Assembly (NCBI RefSeq): GCF_000420025.1
Contig: NZ_ATUD01000001.1
Coordinates: 744,001-808,000 of the forward strand
DNA length: 64,000 nt
From: Patulibacter americanus DSM 16676
Lineage (GTDB): Bacteria > Actinomycetota > Thermoleophilia > Solirubrobacterales > Solirubrobacteraceae
Reading direction: 5' to 3'
The notes beneath the pieces are model-generated. The model worked only from the letters and a program-made list of their open reading frames with translations. It did not search any database and was not told the DNA's origin. Of this stretch, positions 25,491 through 32,833 are shown in pieces. A program made the position numbers and the translations under genes. The first letter of the stretch is position 1. Each line of letters starts with the position of its first letter.

Positions 25491-26492
25491 TCAGGCTCCG
25501 GCCGGCGGCTGCGCGCGCCCCGGGGCGTCCTCCACGACCTCCGGCTGCGGCCAGGCCCGGCAGGTCGCCGCGACGGCCTCCGCCCCGACCTCGAGCACGG
25601 ACGCGACGAGCCGCTCCCGGTCCACGGGCAACCGCCCCGTCCCGCACGCCGGCGTGACGGCGGAGCGCACGAAGAGTTCGTCGACGGGCACCCCCGTGGC
25701 GGTGATCGCCCCGAGGCCGGCGGCGACCCGCGCGGCGACGCCCGTCGCCCCGTCCGGCGCGGCGGGATCGAGCGCACCCCACGCGATCCGGGCGCCGCCC
25801 CGGACGAGCTCGCCGAGGACGCGCGCCCCACGACCCCCGACGGGCGAGGCGGTCGCGTCGAAGGAGACCCAGTCCGGCTCGGCGGCGCGCACGACGGTCC
25901 ACGGCACCGCGCAGCACACGTGCAGGCCCCACGCCGCGCCCGACGAGCGCAGGGCGTCCCACACGTGCGGGTCGGCGCCGGTCTCCTCGCGCCCCAGGCC
26001 GGCGACGGCGTGGGCCAGCCCGGGCTCGTCGACGACGACGAGCGCGTCGAGCCCGAGCGCCGCGAGCCGCGCGACCTGGCCGGCGACGTTCGAGGCGAGC
26101 CAGCCGTCGAGCTCGCGCGCCAGTGCCGCGGCGGCACGGCCCTGGCCCGACCGGCCGGCGGCGCGCTCGAGCGCCACGGCCAGCGTGACGGGCCCGGTGA
26201 CCTGCAGCTTCACGAGCCCGTGGACGGGCGGGCAGCGGGTCACGCGGGCGACGAAGGCGTCCCACGCGGCGGGCCGCTCGCGGTCGCGATCGGCGGACCA
26301 ACCGCACGGCGTGTCGGCGTCGCCCGCGCCGAGCCACTCCCCCACCATGTCGCCGTCGAGCGCGGGCAGCTGAGGCACGAAGGGCAGGTCGTAGGCGCGG
26401 CACGCGTGGCGGACCGCGAGCGCGGGGTCATCGAAGGGCAGGCTCCCCACGCCGGTGGTGGCCAGCGGCGGCAGGCGGTCAAGGGCGCTCAT
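25491..26492 (-). CDS. B12-independent methionine synthase, core (catalytic-domain) MetE type
   Basis: A 333-residue protein equivalent to only the C-terminal catalytic half of MetE (about 750 residues). The zinc ligands of the family are visible: His191 and Cys193 in LHVCCAVPW and Cys283 in VTPACGTG, with VVDEPGL at about 153-159 near the fourth ligand. It would methylate homocysteine. Lacking the N-terminal half, it probably does not use polyglutamyl-folate the way MetE does. Core-MetE proteins have been linked to methyl-corrinoid donors, yet here a cobalamin riboswitch should turn it off when B12 is plentiful. The ATG overlaps the stop of a small upstream gene and has no good Shine-Dalgarno sequence of its own. 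Confidence 0.82.
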   Translation of the reverse strand: MSALDRLPPLATTGVGSLPFDDPALAVRHACRAYDLPFVPQLPALDGDMVGEWLGAGDADTPCGWSADRDRERPAAWDAFVARVTRCPPVHGLVKLQVTGPVTLAVALERAAGRSGQGRAAAALARELDGWLASNVAGQVARLAALGLDALVVVDEPGLAHAVAGLGREETGADPHVWDALRSSGAAWGLHVCCAVPWTVVRAAEPDWVSFDATASPVGGRGARVLGELVRGGARIAWGALDPAAPDGATGVAARVAAGLGAITATGVPVDELFVRSAVTPACGTGRLPVDRERLVASVLEVGAEAVAATCRAWPQPEVVEDAPGRAQPPAGA

Positions 26493-26653
26493 CGGGCGCC
26501 CCGGATCCGGGTGACCGAGGACGCGCGGGCCGCGGGGGTATGGTCCGGGAACAGGCCGGCCCGCGGGCGCGCGGCCGCGGTCCGGATCGTGGGGTCGGTG
26601 TGCCGCCGGGGTCGCCGGTCGGCTGTCTGGTCGGACACCGCGGTGCGGGCCAT
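26489..26653 (-). CDS. Small 54-residue gene between B12 riboswitch and core-MetE
   Basis: An open frame of 55 codons beginning MARTAVSDQTADRRPR and ending in RIRGAR. It has the strongest Shine-Dalgarno in the area (AGGAGG, 9 bases before the ATG), and its TGA overlaps the core-MetE ATG as ATGA, the same coupling used by most operons here. The protein is basic, with 14 arginines and two histidines, and has no membrane segment. It could be a real small protein, for example a partner of the synthase, or a leader whose translation opens the synthase start. I recognise no homologue. Confidence 0.6.
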   Translation of the reverse strand: MARTAVSDQTADRRPRRHTDPTIRTAAARPRAGLFPDHTPAARASSVTRIRGAR

Positions 26654-26704
26654 CGTCGTGCTCCTCCTGCAGCGGCCCTGTGCGCGAGGCCGCGATGATC
26701 AGAA

Positions 26705-26724
26705 GCACCGGGAACGCCCGGTGC
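26705..26724 (-). terminator. Perfect hairpin just 3' of the cobalamin riboswitch
   Basis: On the transcript GCACCGGG-CGUU-CCCGGUGC forms a perfect 8-bp stem with a 4-base loop, starting a few bases after the last riboswitch box and followed by UUCU. It is a likely part of the expression platform (intrinsic terminator with a weak U-tract, or a structure affecting ribosome access about 40 bases downstream). Confidence 0.55.
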
Positions 26725-26890
26725 AGAGCCGACAGGTCTTCGGACTTGGATGCGTCGGATCGTGGCCGCCTTCCCAGGCCGGCGGACGGGTGGTCCGCGG
26801 GTCCCAGTGGCGTCGTGGCCACGATCCGCATCCTCACCGCTGCGCGTCAGTCCCGGATTCTCACCGGATTCCCTGACCCCGCTCGTGGGG
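26725..26890 (-). promoter_or_regulatory. Cobalamin (adenosylcobalamin) riboswitch
   Basis: Reading the minus strand, the conserved elements occur in order: GGAATCCGGTGAGAATCCGG with ACTGACGCGCAGCGGT, the core box GCCACTGGG (26803-26811), GGGAAGG, and the closing AAGTCCGAAGACCTG (in 26728-26747). The first part is nearly identical to the second riboswitch at 30495. It precedes the small gene and core-MetE, so B12 should repress this B12-independent methionine route. It begins only about 24 bases after the glycosyltransferase stop. Confidence 0.92.
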
Positions 26891-26913
26891 GTGGATCGAC
26901 TCCGTCCCGGACC

Positions 26914-28074
26914 CTAGCGCGATGCCTCCGCGACCGCGAGGGCCTCGACCGCATCCGCCGCCGGCCCGGCCCCGCCCGCGCGCCGGACCTCGGAGCGGAG
27001 TTCCCGCGCCCGTCGGCCGCGGGCCAACGCGCCCCGGACGGCGCGGCGAAGCGCCTCGGGCGTGACGTCCTCGTCCGCCAGCCGCACCCCTGCGCCCACC
27101 GCCTCGAGCCGCTCGGCGTTCATGAACTGGTCGACCGCCTGCGGGAGCGCGACCGTCGGCACCCCGAACCACAGGGACTCCGCGGCACTGCCCATCCCGG
27201 CGTGCGTGACGAACGCGTCGGCGTGGTGCAGGACGTCGAGCTGCGGCTGCGTCCGGGCGGCCTGCACGCCGTCGGGCAGCGGCCCCAGGCGGGCGGGGTC
27301 CACCTTGCCCGTCGCCAGCACGAGCCGGAACTGCCCGGCCAGCCCGTCGATCGCCGCGCGGTAGAGGTCCTCGCGGTCGGTGTAGGCGGTGCCGAGCGCC
27401 AGCAGCACCAGCGGACGGGTCTCGCCCGCCGGCGCGGCCCAGCGACCCGGTTCGCCGATCCGCTCCTCGTCGATGCACGGTCCCGCGAAGACGTACTGCG
27501 GGCCCACGCGGTCGGCGTGGGGCTGCAGCACCCGCGGGATCACCGCCACGCAGGCCGCCGGCCGGCCGAGGAACGCGTCGGCGCTCAGCGCCACGCCGTG
27601 CTCGTCGAGCCACGCACGGGCGGACGCGAAGTAGCGCGCGCCCGTCGGCGACGCCCGCAGCGCGTCGTAGAACTCCGCCATCTCCTCCTCGTAGCCCTCC
27701 CACGCCACGCTCGCGGGCGAGATCTGGATCGCCGGGACACTCCAGCGGTGCGCGGCGACGCGGCCGGCGTAGCCGCCGATGTCGTAGAGGACGGCGTCGG
27801 GCCGTTCCAGGGCGAGCACCCGCGGCAGCACGGCGATCTGCTCGTCGAGGAACAGCTGCATGGCCGCGCCGGGGTCTCCCGACCAGCCGGCGTCGGTGTC
27901 CGGCAGCAGCGTGGGGTGCGCGACCACCCGCGCACCGGTGGGGGCGACGAGCGCCTCCAGGCGGCCGCCGATGACGTAGTCGACGCGGTGACCGCGGGCG
28001 ACGAGCTCGCGGACGAGCGCGAGGCTCGGGTAGGTGTGGCTGGGCGCCGTGGCGCCGACGATGACCAGGTGCAT
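26914..28074 (-). CDS. MGT/UGT-type glycosyltransferase (GT1 family)
   Basis: A 386-residue GT-B-fold glycosyltransferase similar to macrolide and other natural-product glycosyltransferases. The N-terminal acceptor domain starts MHLVIVGATAPSHTYPSLALVRELVARGHRV. The C-terminal nucleotide-sugar site is THAGMGSAAESLWFGVPTVALP, followed by Q-x-x-D-Q-x-x-N-A. MGT enzymes glycosylate macrolides (resistance) or secondary metabolites such as carotenoids and glycolipids; the acceptor here is unknown. A good Shine-Dalgarno (GGAAGGA) precedes the ATG but is predicted to be buried in a hairpin with an upstream mini-ORF. The gene follows an MFS transporter gene in the same direction. Confidence 0.88.
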   Translation of the reverse strand: MHLVIVGATAPSHTYPSLALVRELVARGHRVDYVIGGRLEALVAPTGARVVAHPTLLPDTDAGWSGDPGAAMQLFLDEQIAVLPRVLALERPDAVLYDIGGYAGRVAAHRWSVPAIQISPASVAWEGYEEEMAEFYDALRASPTGARYFASARAWLDEHGVALSADAFLGRPAACVAVIPRVLQPHADRVGPQYVFAGPCIDEERIGEPGRWAAPAGETRPLVLLALGTAYTDREDLYRAAIDGLAGQFRLVLATGKVDPARLGPLPDGVQAARTQPQLDVLHHADAFVTHAGMGSAAESLWFGVPTVALPQAVDQFMNAERLEAVGAGVRLADEDVTPEALRRAVRGALARGRRARELRSEVRRAGGAGPAADAVEALAVAEASR

Positions 28075-28080
28075 CCTGGG

Positions 28081-28185
28081 TCCTTCCGCTCGTTCTTCTT
28101 CAGGGCAGCGACCGGCCGTCGCGGCGCGCGGCCGCGAGGCGGTTCCGTGGGGAACCGGGGGCTGCTAGACGAAGAAGCGGAAGGA
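28081..28185 (-). promoter_or_regulatory. Candidate translational attenuator of the glycosyltransferase
   Basis: In the minus-strand RNA, UCCUUCCGC (28177-28185) pairs perfectly with GCGGAAGGA (28081-28089), which contains the glycosyltransferase Shine-Dalgarno. The stem continues after a 3-base bulge as UUCUUC (28171-28176) with GAAGAA (28093-28098). The first arm lies inside the 8-codon leader ORF. A smaller hairpin, GGTTCC-CCAC-GGAACC (28141-28156), lies in between. Ribosome stalling on the leader would free the Shine-Dalgarno. The pairing is seen in the sequence; the mechanism is inferred. Confidence 0.5.
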
Positions 28186-28191
28186 GCGCAT
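28165..28191 (-). CDS. Putative 8-residue leader peptide MRSFRFFV
   Basis: A mini-ORF starts 10 bases after the stop of the MFS gene and ends about 90 bases before the glycosyltransferase. Its codons 3-7 form the arm that covers the downstream Shine-Dalgarno. It contains two arginines separated by two residues and a run of aromatic residues. No strong ribosome-binding site of its own is visible, so it would depend on ribosomes finishing the MFS gene. Confidence 0.4.
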   Translation of the reverse strand: MRSFRFFV

Positions 28192-28201
28192 CGCGGCGAG
28201 C

Positions 28202-29497
28202 CTAGCGCGCGGCCGCGTCGCCCGCGAGGGCGGGCGGGAGGATCCGGGCGTTGTTGGCCACCGCAGTCAGGACGGCGATCGCCGCTGCGGCCACGAGTGC
28301 GGCGTCCCCGGAGCCGGACCACAGGTGCGGCGCGACCAGCCCGGCGCCCGCGTCGCCCACGAGGAACGACGCCTGGGCCACCCCCACGAGAGAGGCGGAC
28401 GAGCCCATCGTGAACAGCACGAGGTCCTGCGTGACCGTCGCGAGGGTGATCACGGCGGAACGCAGCAGCACGACGACCACGACGAGGACCGGCCCGAGCG
28501 CCGGCACGAGCGCCAGGGTGAGCACCGCCAGGAGCAGCTCGCTGCCGCCCGCCGCCGTCCGCGAGCCGACGCGTCGGTCGACGGCCGGCACCGCCCGCAA
28601 CGCCAGGAGCCGCCCGAGCGCCGCCGCCGCGAGGACGACCCCGATGGCGCCCCGCGCGACGCCGTGGCCCGCGAGCAGCAGGGGGACGTACGGGATCACG
28701 AGCGACGCGCCGAACCCCCGCGCGGCCCAGACGCCGACGACGCGCGCCCGGGCCCGCCGCGTCGGACCGGCGGCGGCCGGGCGTTCGGTCGCGACGGCCG
28801 GCCCGGCGGCGCGGTCCGCCGCCGCGCCATCCGCCTCCGCGCCGTCGCCCACCGCGGCGGTGCGGTCGGCCGTCGCCACTGCGCCCTCCGCCTCCGCCGC
28901 GCCGTCCGTCGTCCTCCGTCCCGGGACCCGTCCGGCGGCCACCGCGGCGAGCACCAGCAACACGGGTGCCGCGAGCAGCCCGATCCACAGCGCGCGCCCG
29001 GCGGTCGCGAGCACGACCGAGGCCAGCAGCGTCCCGGCGACGGTGCCGACCTGCACGGCCCCCTCGCGCCGGGTCGCCGCCGTCCGCTGGCGCTGCTGCG
29101 GCTGACGGGCCACGTCGATGCGGACCGCCGCCAGGAACGTGCTGGCCCCGAACCCGGCGATCGCCCCCGAGACGACCGCGACGAGCGCCGACCCCGTGAA
29201 CACCCGCAGGGCCATCCCGACGCCGTACAGCGCGCAGCTCGCCGCCAGGACCGCCGGGATCGACCGCGGGCCCACGATGCGGTGCGCCCAGAACGCCGAG
29301 AGTCCCGCGACGGCCATCGCCGTCGTCGACACGCCGAAGTTCGGCAGGTCCCCGCGCCCGTCGAACCAGAGCGGCTGCAGCGTCTTCGACAGCCACATCG
29401 CCGTGACCATCAGGGCGGTGGCGACGAGGAGGGGGTGGCCGGCGCGCACGCCGCCGCCGGCTTTCCACCGGGACTCCGGCCCTGCCACACCCCACAC
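28202..29497 (-). CDS. MFS-type efflux transporter
   Basis: About 431 residues with ten to twelve hydrophobic segments in two halves, joined by a long Ala/Asp/Glu-rich cytoplasmic loop (about residues 178-240), the typical two-lobe MFS plan. The N-terminal part contains TLQPLWFDGRGDLPNFGVSTTAMAVAGL, and the C-terminal half begins WAARGFGASLVIPYVPLLL. The start is uncertain: GTG 29495-29497 is the longest reasonable option and GTG 29447-29449 begins closer to the first membrane segment. Directly upstream of a glycosyltransferase, it could export a toxic compound or a glycosylated product. Confidence 0.7.
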   Translation of the reverse strand: MWGVAGPESRWKAGGGVRAGHPLLVATALMVTAMWLSKTLQPLWFDGRGDLPNFGVSTTAMAVAGLSAFWAHRIVGPRSIPAVLAASCALYGVGMALRVFTGSALVAVVSGAIAGFGASTFLAAVRIDVARQPQQRQRTAATRREGAVQVGTVAGTLLASVVLATAGRALWIGLLAAPVLLVLAAVAAGRVPGRRTTDGAAEAEGAVATADRTAAVGDGAEADGAAADRAAGPAVATERPAAAGPTRRARARVVGVWAARGFGASLVIPYVPLLLAGHGVARGAIGVVLAAAALGRLLALRAVPAVDRRVGSRTAAGGSELLLAVLTLALVPALGPVLVVVVVLLRSAVITLATVTQDLVLFTMGSSASLVGVAQASFLVGDAGAGLVAPHLWSGSGDAALVAAAAIAVLTAVANNARILPPALAGDAAAR

Positions 29498-29525
29498 GGC
29501 GGAACACCGTACCGCTGGTCGTCGG

Positions 29526-30107
29526 TCAGCGGGCGACGTCGTCGTCCAACGTGACGTCGATCCGCGGCCGCAGCAGCACGTGCTCCGCCCGGACGACGGG
29601 CCGCCGCAGCCGTGCCCGCCAGGAGCGGCGCGGGCCGCGGACCATGGCGAGCGTGCCCCCGTGGTCCCGCTCCCACCTCCGCAGGGAGACCGCCTCGGCG
29701 GCCGCCCCCAGGCCCATGGCGATCCACAGGACGCCCGGTGGCACCCCGTCGGTGAACCACGCTTCCAGGGCGAGCGAGACGACGACGAGGAACGCGATCC
29801 CCGCCACGCCCCGGAGCACGAGCTCCCGCGGGTGGGGCCACACACGCACGGCCTCCGGGGCCACCGGCCGTGCGGCTTCGGCCCGATCCCGGGCTCCACC
29901 GGCGAGTGCCGCGACGGCCACCGCCACGCCGAACCCGCTCGCGAGGCCCCCGAGGAGCACGTCGCTCCAGGCGGACCCGTCGCCCACCATCGCATCGAGA
30001 ACCAGGGACAGCGTGCCGGCCCCGACGAGCCACACCGCACGGGCGACCATGCCGCGTCGCACCGGCGCCACCTGGGGCCGCGGGTCGTCCCGCTCTCCGC
30101 CACGCAC
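29526..30107 (-). CDS. Hypothetical membrane protein
   Basis: A 193-residue protein with about four hydrophobic segments (about residues 22-40, 48-68, 97-115 and 124-142) and a basic, cytosolic C-terminal tail ending RIDVTLDDDVAR. No family recognised. GTG start. It lies 28 bases upstream of the MFS gene in the same direction, so the two may be co-transcribed with the glycosyltransferase. The tail motif VVRAEHVLLRPRIDVTLDDDV hints at a soluble interaction end. Confidence 0.6.
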   Translation of the reverse strand: MRGGERDDPRPQVAPVRRGMVARAVWLVGAGTLSLVLDAMVGDGSAWSDVLLGGLASGFGVAVAVAALAGGARDRAEAARPVAPEAVRVWPHPRELVLRGVAGIAFLVVVSLALEAWFTDGVPPGVLWIAMGLGAAAEAVSLRRWERDHGGTLAMVRGPRRSWRARLRRPVVRAEHVLLRPRIDVTLDDDVAR

Positions 30108-30117
30108 GCGGCGGACC

Positions 30118-30356
30118 CTACGGCCGGGCGACCCGCCCGTCCAACCGCACCCTCACCACGTGGCCGAGTGCCGCTCCATCACGCCGAACCCCCAGGCCGA
30201 CGCAGATCGACAACTCCGGGCCGTAGACGCCGACGTAGCGCCAGCGCTTGCGGATCCGCCCGGCGTGGAGCAGCGGCAGGGCGGCGGGTGGCAGGGCAAC
30301 GTCCGGCCGCCCGGCCGCACCCACGAGTCCTGGTACGGCGCACGCAGTCGGCTCAC
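30118..30356 (-). pseudogene. Frameshifted, truncated gene remnant
   Basis: A GTG at 30354-30356 opens a frame reading VSRLRAPYQDSWVRPGG. The sense then continues only in another frame as RPDVALPPAALPLLHAGR and RKRWRYVGVYGPELSICV to a TAG at 30118. The total of 239 bases is not a multiple of three, and the switch lies at about 30313-30325. The combined product resembles the N-terminus of a conserved actinobacterial hypothetical protein that I cannot name, with the rest missing. Both a frameshift and truncation by the neighbouring gene are suggested. Moderate to low confidence. Confidence 0.4.
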
Positions 30357-30443
30357 CGCGCGAGTCTCGCGCAGCCGGGCGTCGGCCGGTGGGCGAGGAG
30401 CGGCGAACGGCGCCGGCCCGGCGTCACGGCCGGAATTCGTGCT

Positions 30444-30462
30444 GGACGGCGGGGGGCCGTCC
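30444..30462. repeat. Perfect 7-bp hairpin upstream of the second riboswitch
   Basis: GGACGGC-GGGGG-GCCGTCC, about 35 bases before the riboswitch aptamer. It may be an operator in the promoter region or a terminator for antisense transcription. No clear -35/-10 pair was identified. Confidence 0.4.
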
Positions 30463-30494
30463 GGTATCGTGCCGCGACGAGCCAGTCGTACCCA

Positions 30495-30637
30495 GCGATG
30501 GGTCAGGGAATCCGGTGGGAATCCGGAACTGACGCGCAGCGGTGAGGGGGACGGCCGGGGCACCCTGCCACTGGATCCACGGATCCGGGAAGGCGCCCCG
30601 ACCGGAAGAGCCCGAGTCCGAAGACCTGCTGGCTTGC
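30495..30637 (+). promoter_or_regulatory. Cobalamin riboswitch of the B12 import operon
   Basis: The plus strand carries GGGTCAGGGAATCCGGTG, GAATCCGG, ACTGACGCGCAGCGGTGAG, the core box GCCACTGG (30567-30574), GGGAAGG and the closing AGTCCGAAGACCTGCTGG (about 30615-30632). It ends about 80 bases before the FhuF-like gene and should repress the operon when B12 is plentiful. The Shine-Dalgarno GAAGGATCC contains the palindrome GGATCC, which also occurs twice in a variable arm (30573-30578 and 30581-30586); alternative pairing is possible but speculative. Confidence 0.93.
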
Positions 30638-30719
30638 GGCCCCCGGCGTGCCCCGCACGTCGCCGGCCGGATCGCCCAACGGGCTCCGCGTACGAGCCTC
30701 TGATCGAAGGATCCACCGC

Positions 30720-31733
30720 GTGAGCCCACGCACCGCAGTGCCCCCTCCGACCGTCCCGGCCCGTCCGGCGATCCGTCGCGCGCTGGGCGAGCTCGTGGCG
30801 TGCTCCCCGCGGTTCCCGATCACGGCCGACCGCACGGCGGACGAACTGCACGCCGCAGGCTGGACCCGCACCGACCGGCTTGCCGACCCCGCCGCCTGGC
30901 CCGCCATCGCCCAGGGCTACGCCGCCGACCTCGGTGGCGCCGCGGTCGCCGTCGGCGGCTCGTGCGCCCTGCAGGAGTACGCCGGGCGCACCGCCGGCCT
31001 GGTCCTCGGAACCTGGGCGCTGACCGGCGCCATGCTCGACCTCGCCGCCGAGGGCGTGTGGGTCGACCTGCGCGACGGACGCACCGTCGGGATCGCCATG
31101 CCCGACGCGCGTGCGTGCGGCGGTGCCGCGGAGGACGACGCCCCGCCCGAGGCATCCGACGCCCCGTCCGACGAGCGATCCCACACCCCGTCCGCCGCGG
31201 GTCCGGACGACGCGACCGCCACCCCGGAGCGCGTCGCGGAGGCGCTGCTCGCGCACCTCTCCCCCGCGGTGGCGGCGTCGCGCACCGTCTCGGGCCTGTC
31301 TTCCCGCGTGGCGTGGGGCAACGTCGCCGCGTCCGTCGCCGGCATCCTCGGGACGCTCGACCGCGCCCAGGATCCGCGCGACCGCCCGGCGTGGCGCGCC
31401 GCAGCCACCCGCGTCCTCGCCGCGCCGGCCTGGCCGCACGCCGACCTCGTCGCACCCGTGCTCCTGTCCGCCCACGACGGCGACGGGCGCCTGCCGTCCG
31501 ATCGGGGCGACCACGCCGAACCCGTGGCTCGCGACGCCCGCAACGCCCGCGACGACGCATTGACCCACGAGCGCGCCACCTGCTGCCTCATCCGCCTGGC
31601 CCCCGACCACGAGTCGTGCGCCGCGTGCGAGCGCCTCGAGCCCGCCGAGCGGCGCGAGCGCCTGCGGGACGACCTGCGCGCGGCCGTGGCGCCGCGCCGC
31701 CGCCTGCGCGTGGTCGTCGGGGCCGCCGGGTGA
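30720..31733 (+). CDS. FhuF-like (2Fe-2S) protein in the B12 operon
   Basis: A 337-residue cytoplasmic protein. The C-terminus carries CCLIRLAPDHESCAACERL (about 285-303), the C-C-x10-C-x2-C motif that binds a 2Fe-2S cluster in FhuF ferric-siderophore reductases. The middle part (AWGNVAASVAGILGTLDRA) fits the FhuF fold, with a low-complexity Asp/Ser/Pro insertion at about 135-170. The GTG start is preceded by GAAGGA 8 bases away. It is the first gene under the cobalamin riboswitch and overlaps btuC by a GTGA, so a role in reducing imported cobalamin rather than iron is an attractive inference. Confidence 0.8.
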   Translation: MSPRTAVPPPTVPARPAIRRALGELVACSPRFPITADRTADELHAAGWTRTDRLADPAAWPAIAQGYAADLGGAAVAVGGSCALQEYAGRTAGLVLGTWALTGAMLDLAAEGVWVDLRDGRTVGIAMPDARACGGAAEDDAPPEASDAPSDERSHTPSAAGPDDATATPERVAEALLAHLSPAVAASRTVSGLSSRVAWGNVAASVAGILGTLDRAQDPRDRPAWRAAATRVLAAPAWPHADLVAPVLLSAHDGDGRLPSDRGDHAEPVARDARNARDDALTHERATCCLIRLAPDHESCAACERLEPAERRERLRDDLRAAVAPRRRLRVVVGAAG

Positions 31734-32833
31734 GCGCCGTCGCCGATCCGCCGGCGCGCGTGCCCCCGGACCGCCGCCCGCCCGCGCGCCGCGCCGCAGT
31801 CCGGCGCCTGCGCACGCCGGCCGTGCTGACGGTGCTCGCCGTCCTGCTCGTCGTGAGCGCCGTCGTCTCGATCGGCTTCGGTGCCGAGCCCCTGGCGCCG
31901 CGCATCGTCCTCGACGTGCTCGAGCACCGGCTGTTCGGCGGCGCGGCGGACCCGACCTACGACGCGATCGTCTGGGACATCCGGGTGCCGCGCACGATCC
32001 TGGCGGTCGTCGTCGGCGCGGGGCTCGCGATCGCGGGTGCCGGCATCCAGACGCTCGTCCGCAACCCGCTGGCCGACCCGTACCTGCTCGGCGTGTCGTC
32101 CGGCGCGAGCGTCGGAGCCACCGCCGTGATCACGCTGGGGCTGTTCGCCGGCGCCGGCTTGTGGGCTCTGTCCCTCGGCGCGCTGGCCGGGGCGCTCGGC
32201 GCGGCGCTGCTCGTCTTCGGCATCGCGCTGGCGCAGGGGGGCCTGACCCCGTTGCGGCTGGTGCTCACCGGCACGGTCCTCTCCTCCGCGTTCTCGGCCT
32301 TCGCCAGCTTCCTCGTCTTCCGCAGCGCCGACCCGCAGGCCGCGCAGTCCGTGCTCTTCTGGCTGCTCGGCAGCCTGTCGGGCGCCGCGTGGGACCAGCT
32401 GCTGCTGCCCCTGCTCGCGGTGCTGATCGTCGGCGGGGTGCTGTTCGCGGGCTGCGGGTGGCTCGACGCGCTCGCGGCCGGACCGGATACCGCCGCGTCG
32501 CTCGGCGTGCCCGTGCGGCTCGTGCGCAACGTCCTCTTCGTGCTGCTCGCGGCGCTCGTCGGCGCGCTCGTCGCCGTGGCGGGCGGCATCGGGTTCGTGG
32601 GTCTCGTCCTGCCCCACATCGCCCGGCTGCTCGTCGGCGCGCGGCACCGCGCGGTGCTGCCCGTCGCGGCGCTCGCCGGGGCACTCTTCCTCGTCTGGGT
32701 CGACGTCGCGGCCCGCGTGATGGTGCGCCCGACCGAGGTCCCGCTGAGCGTCGTCACCGGACTCATCGGCGCACCCGTCTTCCTGCTCCTGCTGGGTCGA
32801 CGCACCTACCGCTTCGGGGGCGCGTCCTCGTGA
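31730..32833 (+). CDS. btuC: Cobalamin ABC transporter permease
   Basis: A 367-residue BtuC/FecCD permease with about nine to ten membrane segments and the family motif LVRNPLADPYLLGVSSGASVGA near residues 104-125. The coupling region GPDTAASLGVPVRLVRN is present, and FVGLVLPHIARLL is highly typical. By family alone the ligand could be a siderophore; the cobalamin riboswitch at the head of the operon argues for vitamin B12 or another corrinoid. The GTG start overlaps the stop of the FhuF-like gene. Confidence 0.87.
   Translation: MSAVADPPARVPPDRRPPARRAAVRRLRTPAVLTVLAVLLVVSAVVSIGFGAEPLAPRIVLDVLEHRLFGGAADPTYDAIVWDIRVPRTILAVVVGAGLAIAGAGIQTLVRNPLADPYLLGVSSGASVGATAVITLGLFAGAGLWALSLGALAGALGAALLVFGIALAQGGLTPLRLVLTGTVLSSAFSAFASFLVFRSADPQAAQSVLFWLLGSLSGAAWDQLLLPLLAVLIVGGVLFAGCGWLDALAAGPDTAASLGVPVRLVRNVLFVLLAALVGALVAVAGGIGFVGLVLPHIARLLVGARHRAVLPVAALAGALFLVWVDVAARVMVRPTEVPLSVVTGLIGAPVFLLLLGRRTYRFGGASS

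Noticed and set aside
26660..26837. N-terminal extension of core-MetE through the riboswitch
   Set aside because: The region contains clear cobalamin riboswitch elements; the family domain begins at 26492.
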